Counted from the stretch's first letter, positions 8,860 through 17,543 are shown. The stretch: 64,000 nt of DNA from Pseudarthrobacter raffinosi (GCF_023913735.1 NZ_JAMXBH010000003.1:1-64000), one strand, 5' to 3'. Numbers and translations: made by a program. Notes: generated by a model from the sequence alone, not told the origin.

Positions 8860-9903
8860 CTCTCGTCCCTCGACCTGATTTCCCGTGGCCGTGCCGCGTG
8901 GAACATCGTGACCACGGACAACGCCTGGACCGGTGCCAACTTCCGGCGCGGGGGATACCTGGACCACGCCGACCGTTACAGGCACGCTGAAGCATTCGTG
9001 GAGACGGCTAAGCGCATCTGGGATTCCTGGGAAACTGCGGAGGGACCGCAGATTCCTGGGAAACTGCGGAGGGACCGCGGGCCGTGTGCTCCATGAAGGG
9101 CAGCACTACACCGTGGACGTGACGCCCCGGCTGCCTCGAAGTGCGCAGTACCGGCCCGCGCTCTTCCAGGCAGGCGACTCCCCGGAAGGCCGCGACTTTG
9201 CTGCCCGCCAGGCGGATGTCATCTTTTCGGCCCACCCGAAGTTTGATGCTGCCGTCGAGTTCCGCAAGGACCTCGTGGCACGCTCGCTGAACGCGGGCCG
9301 CGGAGCCAACGCGGTACAGATCATGCCGGCCAGCGAATTCATCCTGGCACCCACAGCTGACGAGGCTGCGGCGAAGAAGGAATGGGTGCGCAGCCTGCAA
9401 ATCGGTCCGCAGCAGGCCGTGGCTTACCTGGAGCAGTTCTGGGGCCGCGAGCTGTCGGCATACGATCCGGACGGGCCGTTCCCGGAGATTGATCCAGTGG
9501 TGGAGGAAACCTCCGAAACCCGCGGCAGCGGCTTCCACGGCGCCAAAGCCCGGCAGCTGGCGGACCAGTGGCGGGCAGAGGCCAAGGACAAGGGCCTCTC
9601 CATCCGCCAGTTCGTCACCTCCCGCACAGCCCGCGTGGACGCCACACCTTCACGGGTTCGTACTCCGCGGTGGCGGACCAGCTGGCTGAATATGCACGGG
9701 TCGGCGCAGTGGACGGCTTCAACATCTCGCCGTGGCTGATCCCGTCCGGCCTGGATGACATCGTGAACCACCTGGTGCCGGAATTGCAGGAACGCGGCGT
9801 CTACCCGACGGAGTATCGGGGCAGCACCCTGCGTGAAAACCTGGGCCTGGCAACTCCCGCGCGCACTGCTGACGAAGCTGCTGAAGCGGCCCGCGCTTTA
9901 TGA
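8860..9903 (+). pseudogene. Truncated, frameshifted NtaA/SnaA/DszA-type flavin monooxygenase
   Basis: Pieces of an LLM-class FMN monooxygenase (nitrilotriacetate/dibenzothiophene monooxygenase type) are spread over two frames. The first starts at LSSLDLISRGRAAWNIVTT, a motif normally more than 100 residues into the protein, so the N-terminus is missing. It runs to KRIWDSWE near 9040. A 29-bp tandem duplication (9022-9050 and 9051-9079) and a loss of sequence break the frame. The second frame carries HYTVDVTPRLPRSAQ, LFQAGDSPEGRDFAARQAD and YLEQFWG up to about 9640. A third shift returns to FTGSYSAVADQLAEY, DGFNISPW and IVNHLVPELQERGVY, ending at 9903. It cannot make an intact enzyme. Confidence 0.85.
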
Positions 9904-10061
9904 GCGCGGACCGCCCCGGCGGCTTGTGGCAGCGCCTGTGGGGGACGGTGCGCTGCAGCTACATTGGGGTGTTCGACGGCGGCTGCGCTGGGGACGGTGC
10001 CGCCGTGCCCGACGGTGGCGCGGTCAGACTGCAGCTGACGGTGTGGGAGCAGCGCCTCTAA
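9900..10061 (+). CDS. Possible small ORF, unsupported
   Basis: A 53-codon frame begins with an ATGA overlap on the stop of the monooxygenase remnant (MSADRPGG) and ends at 10059-10061, touching the stop of the permease on the other strand. It is G/C-rich in all positions and matches nothing I recognise. It may be a coding remnant of the decayed region rather than a functional gene. It is listed because it fills the gap. Confidence 0.2.
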   Translation: MSADRPGGLWQRLWGTVRCSYIGVFDGGCAGDGAAVPDGGAVRLQLTVWEQRL

Positions 10062-11659
10062 GGTACTTTGGCGTCCGCCACACCGGTTTCAGCCGATGAT
10101 AACTGCAGGGCGGAGCCCGACGACGGATGGGCTGCTACGGCCGCGGCGTGCTCGGCCAGCACGCCCGTTTGGTGGCGGATCTTCAGCCGGTACAGCAGGG
10201 CCCCGCCGCCGGCGACCGCTGCCACGAAGATCACCCCGCCCCACTGCAGGTACCACTCGAACGGCGGCACCGAGTTGTAAATCTCCTGGCGCGGCCACAC
10301 CAGGTTCAGTGTCATGGCACCGCCCCACAGGACCGCGAGGATGTTCACAGGCAGTCCCCACTTGCCCAGGCTGAATCCGGGTTCGGAGCCGTCGTCGGCA
10401 AGCGGCCACTTCTTCAGGAGCCGGTTGCGCAGCATCGGAAAGGTGACCAGCAGGTAGGACAGGTAAATCAGGACGATGCTGATGCTGGAGAGGATGGTGA
10501 AGATGGCCGGCTGCATTACGTTGACCAGTAGCGGGATGACGGCCATGATCCCGACCACGATGGCAGCGACAGTGGGGGTCCTGCGGACCGGATCCACTTT
10601 GCTGAGCTGCCGGCTGAACGGCAGGTTGTTGTCTCTGGCCATGGCGAACATCATGCGGATGGCGGCAGCATGGACGGCCAGGGTGCAGACCACCACGGCC
10701 ACTACGATGCAGGCGAGGAAGGCCTTGCCGAAGGGGCCTCCAAGCACGGAGAGCACCAGATACTGCAGGCCGCCGTCGGCCGCCCCGAGCTTGGGGTCAG
10801 CCAGGTCCGGGGCTGCCAGGATGCTAAAGAGCAGAATCAGGCCGCCCAGCACGAAGGATGCCGTGATGGCGCGCAGGATGGCCTTGGGTGCCGTGCGTTT
10901 GGGGTCCTTCGTTTCTTCACCCAGGGAGCTGGCGGTGTCGAAGCCGTACATAACGTAGCCGGAGGCCATGGCGCCGATCAGGAACACACCGAAGAAGCCG
11001 AGGTCGTGGCCTTCCCCGAAGCCGGCGGTGTCGAAGAAGACCTCAGGCCCCCGCACTACGTGCCACCCCAGCGCCAGGATCAGCAGCACGGCCGCGGTCA
11101 GCTCAACAAAGACGCCGATGCTGTTGATCCTGGTCATCAGCTTCACGCCGAAGGCGTTAATGAGCGTGGAGATGGAAATCATGATGCTCGCCAGCAGCAC
11201 GCCGTTGAGGGCGAAGTCGTAGGTGCCCGTTCCGTCACCGATGATCTGGAAGCCGGACCAGAGCTGCGGAAGGGTGAGCTGCAGGGCCAGGGCCACGGCG
11301 CCGAGCGCCACGATGGACGAGATGAGCAGCAGCCAGCCCGCCAGCCAGGACCAGGTCCCGGAGGTGAGCCGCTTGGCCCAGTTGTACACCGATCCGGCCA
11401 CCGGGTACCGGCCCGCCAGCTCGGCGAAACACAGGGCCACCGTCAGCTGGCCTGCGAAGACGAGGGGCCAGGACCACGCGTACGCCGGGCCAGCCATGGA
11501 AAAGCCAAAGTAGAACAGTTGAAAAACACCAGTGAGGATGGAGATGTAGCTGACACCTGCCGCGAAGCTGGCAAACTTGCCGATGCTCCGGTCCAGGGTC
11601 TGCGTATAACCAAACTCGTCCATGCCGCTTGAATCAATACTCTTGCTGGGTTCCGCCAT
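10058..11659 (-). CDS. APC-family permease, probably choline/amine uptake
   Basis: A 533-residue amino acid-polyamine-organocation permease with about 12-14 membrane segments. The conserved N-terminal TM1-2 region is present (ASFAAGVSYISILTG, ALCFAELAGRYPVAGSVYNW), as is the cytoplasmic motif GEETKDPKRTAPKAI. It lies downstream of betB-betA on the same strand with a 90-base gap. It therefore probably imports choline, a choline precursor or a related amine for oxidation by BetA/BetB; this is inferred from position only, and members of the subfamily also move GABA and amino acids. The ATG at 11659 opens MAEPSKSIDSSG, and the protein keeps a long hydrophilic C-terminal tail. Confidence 0.85.
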   Translation of the reverse strand: MAEPSKSIDSSGMDEFGYTQTLDRSIGKFASFAAGVSYISILTGVFQLFYFGFSMAGPAYAWSWPLVFAGQLTVALCFAELAGRYPVAGSVYNWAKRLTSGTWSWLAGWLLLISSIVALGAVALALQLTLPQLWSGFQIIGDGTGTYDFALNGVLLASIMISISTLINAFGVKLMTRINSIGVFVELTAAVLLILALGWHVVRGPEVFFDTAGFGEGHDLGFFGVFLIGAMASGYVMYGFDTASSLGEETKDPKRTAPKAILRAITASFVLGGLILLFSILAAPDLADPKLGAADGGLQYLVLSVLGGPFGKAFLACIVVAVVVCTLAVHAAAIRMMFAMARDNNLPFSRQLSKVDPVRRTPTVAAIVVGIMAVIPLLVNVMQPAIFTILSSISIVLIYLSYLLVTFPMLRNRLLKKWPLADDGSEPGFSLGKWGLPVNILAVLWGGAMTLNLVWPRQEIYNSVPPFEWYLQWGGVIFVAAVAGGGALLYRLKIRHQTGVLAEHAAAVAAHPSSGSALQLSSAETGVADAKVP

Positions 11660-11749
11660 GTGGACTCCTAAATCAGAAAAGCACGATAGTGATGACCGGC
11701 CGGCCGTGGCGCATGGAAGGTCGATGCCCTGCCGCCGGGACCTTGCCGC

Positions 11750-13393
11750 TTAGGCGAGGGACGCGGTGAGCTCCATTTCTCCTGAGGTCATGGTTTCGCC
11801 GGACCGGCTGTCGCGGATGAGGTCCGCACAGCGTTCGCCGATCATCATGACGGTGATGTTGGGGTTGACGGTGACGTGTTCCGGCATGACGGAGGCATCC
11901 GCGACGCGCAGGCCGGTGACGCCTTTGACCCGTAATTCCGGATCGAGGGGCGACATGTCGTCGTCGGCCGGGCCCATCCGGACGGTGCCGACGGGGTGGT
12001 ACACGGTGTTGTGCGTCTTGCGGATGTAGTCCCGCAGTTCCTCGTCCGTCTGCGCCTCGATGCCGGGTGAAAGCTCGCGTCCGGTCCACTCCGCCATGGC
12101 GGGCTGCGCGGCGATTTCGCGGGCCTTGCGGATGCCGGCCACCATGACGCGCATGTCGTGGCCGTCCGGGTCCGTGAAGTAGCGCGGGTCCACCTTGGGC
12201 TTGTCGCGGAAGTCGCGGCTGCGCAGCCGGACGGTGCCTCGGGAGCGGGCGTGCGTGACGTTCGGGGTGAGGCTGAAGCCGTTTTCCGTGGTGGGATAGC
12301 CGTGCCGCAGGGTGTTCATGTCGAACGGGACGGAGCCGTAGTGCATCATCAGGTCCGGGCGGTCCAGGCCGTCCTCGGTGGGGGTAAAGATGCCGATTTC
12401 CCACCATTGCGTCGAAGCCTGCACCATCGGCTGCCTGGCCTCGAACTGCACCACGCCTTCGGGGTGGTCCTGCAGGTGCTCGCCCACGCCGGGGGAGTCA
12501 ACCAGGACCTCGATGCCGTGTTCGACGAGGTGTGCTGCGGGGCCGATGCCGGAGAGCAGCAGCAGCTTGGGCGAGTCGATGGCGCCGGTGGACAGGATGA
12601 CTTCCCGGCGCGCGGAGAGGCGATGGGTCCGGCCGAACGCGGAGTCCACCACGTCCACTCCGGTGCAGCGCTTGTGCTCGTCGAACACCAACTGGCGGGC
12701 GCGCAGGCCCGTCAGCAGGGTGAAGTTTTCGCGCTCCATGATGGGGTGGATATAGGAGACGGAGCTGGAGGAGCGGGTGCCGTCCGCCCTGCGGTTGATC
12801 TGGAAAAAGTTGGCGCCGTTGATGACAGTGGTCCCGGTGTTGAACTTCGCACGCGGAATGCCGGTCTGCTCGCAGGCATCCAAAAGCGCGACGCCGGCGG
12901 GATCCACCGGGGGCACGTTCATCAGGTGCACGGGGCCTGAGTCCCCGTGGTGCGGCGCGTCCGGGCCGGCGTCCTCGTTGGTCTCCAGCCGCTGGTAGAG
13001 CGGCCAGGCGGTTTCAGCGGTCCAGCCGGTGGCGCCGTATTTGGATTCCCACTCGTCCAGATCTTCGCGCGGGGCCCAGAAGGCGATGCAGGAGTTGTGG
13101 CTGGAGCAGCCGCCCATGACCTTTGCCCGGGCGTGGCGCATAAAGGAGTTGCCGTTCTCCTGCGGTTCCACCGGGTAGTCCCAGTCATAGCCGGATTCCA
13201 GCAGTTCCATCCAGCGGTCCAGCTGCAGGATCTCGGGAAGGTTCCGGTCATCCGGGCCGGCCTCCACCAAGGCAACGGACACGTCCGGATCCTCGCTCAG
13301 CCGCGCGGCGACTGCGGCCCCCGCGGATCCGCCGCCGACGACGATGTAGTCGAACCCGCGCTCGCTGAGGTTCTCGACGTTGTCTGTATGCAT
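11750..13393 (-). CDS. betA: Choline dehydrogenase-like GMC oxidoreductase
   Basis: A 547-residue GMC-family flavoprotein. The FAD-binding Rossmann motif VVGGGSAGAAVAARL is at about residues 16-30. The second GMC signature (STGAIDSPKLLLLSGIGP) is at about residue 265-282. The catalytic histidine region YHPVGTVRMGP lies near residue 465, with NPNITVMMIGERCADLI at the C-terminus. In this family it oxidises choline to betaine aldehyde. Its ATG directly abuts the stop of betB (TAGATG), so the two are co-translated. The order betI-betB-betA supports a choline substrate over other alcohols. Confidence 0.88.
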   Translation of the reverse strand: MHTDNVENLSERGFDYIVVGGGSAGAAVAARLSEDPDVSVALVEAGPDDRNLPEILQLDRWMELLESGYDWDYPVEPQENGNSFMRHARAKVMGGCSSHNSCIAFWAPREDLDEWESKYGATGWTAETAWPLYQRLETNEDAGPDAPHHGDSGPVHLMNVPPVDPAGVALLDACEQTGIPRAKFNTGTTVINGANFFQINRRADGTRSSSSVSYIHPIMERENFTLLTGLRARQLVFDEHKRCTGVDVVDSAFGRTHRLSARREVILSTGAIDSPKLLLLSGIGPAAHLVEHGIEVLVDSPGVGEHLQDHPEGVVQFEARQPMVQASTQWWEIGIFTPTEDGLDRPDLMMHYGSVPFDMNTLRHGYPTTENGFSLTPNVTHARSRGTVRLRSRDFRDKPKVDPRYFTDPDGHDMRVMVAGIRKAREIAAQPAMAEWTGRELSPGIEAQTDEELRDYIRKTHNTVYHPVGTVRMGPADDDMSPLDPELRVKGVTGLRVADASVMPEHVTVNPNITVMMIGERCADLIRDSRSGETMTSGEMELTASLA

Positions 13394-14932
13394 CTAGTTC
13401 TCCTTCCCGTGGTCAGCGAACCAGCCGGTCACCTGGGGGCTGGTGTTCTGGTAGATGTGCTTTGCTTCCTGGTACTCGGCCAGGCCTGTCGGCCCGAGTT
13501 CGCGGCCGACGCCGGACTGGCCGAAGCCTCCCCACTCGGCCTGGGGCAGGTAGGGGTGGTAGTCGTTGATCCAGACCGTCCCGTGCCGCAGCCTGGAAGC
13601 CACGCGCTGCGCCTTGCCGGCGTCCTGGGTCCAGACCGCGCCTGCCAGCCCGTAGATGGTGTCGTTGGCCGTGGCGACGGCCTCCTCCTCGGTGCGGAAG
13701 GTCTCGACGGTCACCACCGGACCGAACGCTTCATCCACGACGACGGACATCCCGCGCTGCACGTTGTCCAGGACCGTGGGCTGGTAGTAGAAACCGGCGT
13801 CGTACTGCTGCCCTTCAGGGGCCGCGCCGCCACACCGCAGCCGCGCGCCCTCCTGTATGCCGCGCTGGACGTAGGCATCAACCTTGTCCCGGTGAGCCCC
13901 GGAGATCAGCGGCCCGGTTTCGGCGTCGTCATCAAACGGCCCTCCGATACGGATTTCCCGCGCACGGCGGACCAGCTCATCGACGAAGCGCTCGGCGATT
14001 GATTCCTCCACCACCAGCCGCGCCCCGGCGGAGCAGACCTGCCCGGAGTGGACGAAGGCCCCGTTCAGGGCGTTGTCGACGGCGGCGTCGAAGTCCGCGT
14101 CGGCAAACACCACGTTGGGGTTCTTACCGCCGAGCTCCAGCGCCACCTTTTTCACGGTGCCGGCGGCGGCCGCGGCGATGCGCTTGCCGGTTTCCAGTCC
14201 GCCGGTGAAGGAGACCAGGTCGACGGCGGGGTGTTCGGAGAGCGGGGCCCCCGCCTCCGCGCCGGGTCCGGTCACGAGGTTGGCGACGCCGTCCGGCAGG
14301 CCGAGGTCCTGCAGCAGCTGCATGGCCAGGATGGCGGTGGACGGCGTCAGCTCGGACGGCTTAAGAACGAAGGTGCAGCCGGCGGCCAGAGCGGGTGCGA
14401 TCTTCCAGGCTGCCTGGAGCAGGGGGTAGTTCCATGGCGTGATCAGGCCGCAGACGCCCACGGGTTCGTAGACGATCTTGCTGACGACGGCGGGGTTCCC
14501 GGCGTCGACCATGCGGCCCGACTGCTGCCCGGCCAGCCGTCCGAAATATTCGAAGCAGGCGGCGATGTCGTCCATGTCGATGCGGCTTTCGACCATGCGC
14601 TTGCCGGTGTCCAGCGACTCCGCGCGGGCGAACTTTTCCCGGCGTTCGCGCAGTCCGGCGGCGACCTTGAGCAGGAAGGTGCCGCGTTCGGGTGCCGGGA
14701 CATTTGACCAGATTCCGGAGTCGAAGGCTGCACGGGCTGCGACGATGGCACGCTCGGCGTCTTCCCGGCCGGCTTCGGACACTGTGGCCGCCACCTCGCC
14801 GTCGGCGGGGTTGCGGATTTCGCGGACAGCGCCGGAGACGGCCGGCTCCCATGCACCGTTGATGAACAGGGTGGATGCTGTTTCAGTTTTTTTGGTTTGG
14901 GGGACGTCCCGAAGGGGTGTGGCGTAAGTCAT
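13394..14932 (-). CDS. betB: Betaine-aldehyde dehydrogenase-like enzyme
   Basis: A 512-residue NAD(P)-dependent aldehyde dehydrogenase. It should oxidise betaine aldehyde, the BetA product, to glycine betaine. Visible motifs are the substrate/cofactor loop PWNYPLLQAAWKIAPALAAG, VSFTGGLETGKRI, the general base in ELGGKNPNVVF, and the nucleophile cysteine in HSGQVCSAGARL. I chose the ATG at 14932 (MTYATPLRDV). The longer reading from 14992 would translate straight through the two palindromic operator sites, which is implausible. The TetR operator sits 20 bases upstream of this start. Confidence 0.9.
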   Translation of the reverse strand: MTYATPLRDVPQTKKTETASTLFINGAWEPAVSGAVREIRNPADGEVAATVSEAGREDAERAIVAARAAFDSGIWSNVPAPERGTFLLKVAAGLRERREKFARAESLDTGKRMVESRIDMDDIAACFEYFGRLAGQQSGRMVDAGNPAVVSKIVYEPVGVCGLITPWNYPLLQAAWKIAPALAAGCTFVLKPSELTPSTAILAMQLLQDLGLPDGVANLVTGPGAEAGAPLSEHPAVDLVSFTGGLETGKRIAAAAAGTVKKVALELGGKNPNVVFADADFDAAVDNALNGAFVHSGQVCSAGARLVVEESIAERFVDELVRRAREIRIGGPFDDDAETGPLISGAHRDKVDAYVQRGIQEGARLRCGGAAPEGQQYDAGFYYQPTVLDNVQRGMSVVVDEAFGPVVTVETFRTEEEAVATANDTIYGLAGAVWTQDAGKAQRVASRLRHGTVWINDYHPYLPQAEWGGFGQSGVGRELGPTGLAEYQEAKHIYQNTSPQVTGWFADHGKEN

Positions 14933-14951
14933 ACGAAGGACAGTAATGCAG

Positions 14952-14993
14952 ATTGAACGACTGTTCAATACTTTTATTGAACAGTCGTTCAAT
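14952..14993. promoter_or_regulatory. Double TetR (BetI-type) operator
   Basis: Two 16-bp palindromes of the form TTGAAC-N4-GTTCAA lie at 14953-14968 and 14977-14992, 24 bp centre to centre. The two halves also mirror each other (GACT versus AGTC), so the whole 42-bp block is one larger palindrome. It sits between betI and betB, just before the betB start. It should bind a TetR-family dimer pair, most simply BetI, and control betB-betA-permease. Whether betI is also controlled from here is unclear because betI lies upstream on the same strand. Confidence 0.88.
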
Positions 14994-15008
14994 GCTACGT
15001 AGCGGGGC

Positions 15009-15602
15009 TTACTCCTGCAGGGGCGCGAAGGCTATTTGCTCAGTGCGGGCAATGCTTCGCTGGATGGAGGCCTCATCAACGCCGAGAAGGGCCGTCAGCC
15101 ACATGCCGTTTTGGATGACGACAATGTCAGCCGCCCGCTCCCTGCATGTCTCCCATGACAGACCCGTTTGGGCATTGGAAACCAGTGCAGCGAGGCCGTC
15201 GAGATACCGGTCGAAGGCCTCGGCGTTGATCTGTGCATAGCCCTCGTCCGCTTGGGCGAGGGCCCAAAGATGCAGGCGCAGGGACAGGTAGCGGGTGGTC
15301 AGCAGGTCAGCGGCTGCCACCCGCCGCAGGGCCTGGCGCAGCTGTTCCTCCGGGCCGGACGACGGGTCGGGCGCCATCAGCAGCAGGTCGTGCTCGTCGA
15401 CCCGGCGCAGGGCTGCCCGGATCAGGCTCGTCTTGTCGTCGTAGTAGTAGTTCACCAGGCCGAGCGCGACGCCAGCTTCGCGGGCCACGGCCCGCATGCT
15501 CACACCCGAAATCCCATGGCGGGACAGCAGATCCAGCGCCGCCTCGAGAATGCGCGACTGCCTGTCGATCTGTTCGCCGGAGTTCACGGTATTTGTCCCC
15601 AT
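15009..15602 (-). CDS. betI: TetR/AcrR-family repressor (BetI-like)
   Basis: A 197-residue regulator. The TetR helix-turn-helix is at about residues 14-58: ILEAALDLLSRHGISG, then MRAVAREAGVALGLVNYYYDDK, the last being the typical recognition-helix end followed by KTSLIRAAL. The C-terminal ligand/dimer domain follows. Position directly before betB-betA and next to the double palindrome indicates a choline-responsive repressor. BetI proteins of other bacteria regulate the same gene set. The assignment of the operator to this protein is inference. Confidence 0.85.
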   Translation of the reverse strand: MGTNTVNSGEQIDRQSRILEAALDLLSRHGISGVSMRAVAREAGVALGLVNYYYDDKTSLIRAALRRVDEHDLLLMAPDPSSGPEEQLRQALRRVAAADLLTTRYLSLRLHLWALAQADEGYAQINAEAFDRYLDGLAALVSNAQTGLSWETCRERAADIVVIQNGMWLTALLGVDEASIQRSIARTEQIAFAPLQE

Positions 15603-15635
15603 CTGGCCAGACTATTGCCAAACCCGCCGTTAGTG

Positions 15636-15707
15636 CATTTTCCGGATCAGGCGGACCACATCGTCAACCACCTCGTCCCGGAACTCCAGGAACGCGGCAT
15701 CTGTTAA
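15636..15707 (+). pseudogene. C-terminal scrap of a second LLM monooxygenase
   Basis: A 23-codon stretch reads HFPDQADHIVNHLVPELQERG followed by IC and a stop. It is the same C-terminal motif as the monooxygenase remnant at 9745-9805 (IVNHLVPELQERGVY). The nucleotide match is good but differs mostly at third codon positions, so the two are paralogues rather than a recent duplication. No upstream homology is visible. It lies in the same orientation on the other side of the bet cassette. Confidence 0.6.
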
Positions 15708-16144
15708 GAGGCCGGTGCCACCATAAATACGTCCACAGCGTCCTCCGATTCCACCGCAAAGCCGTGTCGCTCATACAGCCGCCGGGCGGCACTTCCCTGG
15801 AGGACGTTCAGGCGGAAGGGACGGTGGTCCTGGGGCGCGTCCATGGCCTGCCGGAGCACGGCGCCGCCGAGGTCCTTTCCCTGATGCTCCGGGGCCAGGT
15901 AAAAGTGTTCGATCCACTGCGCGTCGGGCTCCGGGCGGACAGCGATCACGCCCGCATTCTGCCCAGCCACCTCGACGACGAAGGTGTGCTCCGGCTGGAA
16001 CCCGTTCAGGAAGCGCTCGCGGACGCGGACCGGGTCAAAGCGGCCCAGCCGCTCAAGGTCCGGACGCATCACGACGGCGCGGAGCTCGGCGATCCACGGG
16101 CCGTCAGTATCGAGGCCGGGGCGGAGCTTGTAGGAGTGGGGCAT
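15704..16144 (-). CDS. GNAT-family N-acetyltransferase
   Basis: A 146-residue acetyltransferase (start MPHSYKLRPG at 16144; a longer reading adds unlikely sequence). It shows the GNAT core: VVEVAGQNAGVIAV, then WIEHFYLAPEHQGKDLGGAVL, where the Q/R-x-x-G-x-G/A acetyl-CoA loop is QGKDLGGA, then NVLQGSAARRLYERHGFAVE. The acceptor substrate cannot be read from sequence. It faces the bet cassette on its 3' side, and its stop overlaps the monooxygenase scrap on the other strand. Confidence 0.85.
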   Translation of the reverse strand: MPHSYKLRPGLDTDGPWIAELRAVVMRPDLERLGRFDPVRVRERFLNGFQPEHTFVVEVAGQNAGVIAVRPEPDAQWIEHFYLAPEHQGKDLGGAVLRQAMDAPQDHRPFRLNVLQGSAARRLYERHGFAVESEDAVDVFMVAPAS

Positions 16145-16234
16145 TCCACTATTCAACGGGGCGCGTCGGAGCGCCGCAAATTCTGGTAGCGCCAGACGCA
16201 GCGAACGCGCCAGGCATTGTGGGGCGGGACACGA

Positions 16235-16270
16235 AGAATCCCCGCCTCGCTGAAGCAAGACGGGGATTCT
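16235..16270. terminator. Hairpin terminator before the binding-protein stop
   Basis: AGAATCCCCG (16235-16244) pairs with CGGGGATTCT (16261-16270) around a 16-base loop. It lies just past the 3' end of the minus-strand binding-protein gene (stop at 16286), so it most likely ends that transcript. Confidence 0.7.
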
Positions 16271-16285
16271 CCGTGGTTGGCGGCC

Positions 16286-17269
16286 CTACTTCTTCGGCAG
16301 GCCGGGCGGGTTCAGTTCGGAGGTCTTGATGGCCTCCGAGGACAGGCCCCGCCGGTCCAGAATCTCGGCGTAGCTGCCTTCCTTGATGAGAGTGTTCAGG
16401 GCAGCCTGGGCTGCAACGGCCAGGCCGTTTCCCTTCTGTGTGGTGAAGGCGATTTCGGAGGTCAGCGGCCAGCCGCCGTTGAGCGTGCCCATTTCCTTGG
16501 TCTTGCCGTCCTTCGCGGCCTTGTAGGCCGCCCCGGCGTTCGGGCCGAACGTCAGGTCCGCACGGCCGGACTGGAGTGCCAGCGTGGAGGCGGAGTCGTC
16601 GTCGTAATACTCGAACTCAACCGGCGCGAGGCCCTTGGCCTTGTTCTCTTCGTCCCATCGCACCAGGATCGCTTCCTGGTTGGTGCCCGAGCCGACGATG
16701 ATGCGCTTGCCGGCGACGTCCTTGGCTTCCTTGATGTCGCCGATGGTGGAATCGGTCTTGGCGTAGAAGCCCAGGAGGTCGTTGCGGTAGCTCGCAAAGT
16801 CGAACTTCTCCTTGCGGGCCTCGGTGACGGTGACGTTGGAGAGCACGGCCTCGTACTTACCGGATTCAACGCCCAGCGGCCAGTCGGCCCAGGCCACGGG
16901 CAGGACCTCCACGGTCAGCCCCAGCGTCTCGCCGACAGCGTAGGCGATGTCCACTTCGCTGCCGATGAGCGTCTTGTTGTCCGTGGCGAACAGGCTCAGC
17001 GGGGCTGTGCCGCCGGTGGTGACTACGGTCAGTTTGCCGTCCGCCTTGTTGGCGTCGGGGACCAGTGCGGCGGCTTTCTCATCTACCGTCACCTTGACGC
17101 GGTTCTGCTCCGGGGCCAGGTTGAACGTCTTGCCTGCTGCGCTCGCCGTAGAGCCCGACGACGGTGCTGTCGCCGCCGTCGCGCCCGGGTCCGAGCAGGC
17201 GGCCAGCGCCAGCAGCGTGACTGCTGCGAGTGCTGCACCGGCAGCCTGTCTTGTCTTGATTTTCGCCAT
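16286..17269 (-). CDS. Amino-acid-type ABC substrate-binding lipoprotein, orphan
   Basis: A 327-residue solute-binding protein of the SBP_bac_3 (polar amino acid) type. The start MAKIKTRQ at 17269 has a good AAGGGG ribosome binding site. It carries a lipoprotein signal with lipobox LAAC. The mature part has family motifs GSEVDIAYAVGETLGL, FDFASYRNDLLGFYAK, GKRIIVGSGTNQEAILVRW and GRADLTFGPNAGA. No permease or ATPase gene is adjacent, so its transporter must be elsewhere. It is transcribed divergently from the LLM oxidoreductase gene across 274 bases in which I see no clear operator. Confidence 0.9.
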   Translation of the reverse strand: MAKIKTRQAAGAALAAVTLLALAACSDPGATAATAPSSGSTASAAGKTFNLAPEQNRVKVTVDEKAAALVPDANKADGKLTVVTTGGTAPLSLFATDNKTLIGSEVDIAYAVGETLGLTVEVLPVAWADWPLGVESGKYEAVLSNVTVTEARKEKFDFASYRNDLLGFYAKTDSTIGDIKEAKDVAGKRIIVGSGTNQEAILVRWDEENKAKGLAPVEFEYYDDDSASTLALQSGRADLTFGPNAGAAYKAAKDGKTKEMGTLNGGWPLTSEIAFTTQKGNGLAVAAQAALNTLIKEGSYAEILDRRGLSSEAIKTSELNPPGLPKK

Positions 17270-17543
17270 GGTTTCCCCTTGCAAGTTGCTGATTTTCGGA
17301 ACGGAACGGTGTTCTTGGCAGCAACTATCCGGGACCGCTGGTGCGGGATCAAAGGCCGCCGAAACGGTGCGATACCGGGAGTAACGGCAGTTCACCGGGC
17401 GACCGCCGCGGTCACAAATGAGACTGTGGGCCACCCCACCGCAGGCCGCAGAAATAACCCGGACGCCGCCGTCGTTGTCCACAGTGTGCCCGCCGCGACC
17501 CGGCCGGCCACCCTACGCAACGCATTGAAAGGCCGGCACCGAC

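Noticed and set aside
8445..8939. Minus-strand 164-codon frame over the GNAT/FAD remnants
   Set aside because: It is the wrong frame: serine/arginine-rich with no domain, and it overlaps two clearly recognisable remnants.
10058..15602. Bet cassette as a recent mobile island
   Set aside because: The flanking remnants hint at rearrangement, but there is no integrase, direct-repeat target site or base-composition shift. I report only the flanking observation.
15168..15635. Most of a plus-strand frame ending at 15707
   Set aside because: The body is antisense to betI. Only the last ~23 codons resemble a monooxygenase C-terminus and were kept as a relic.
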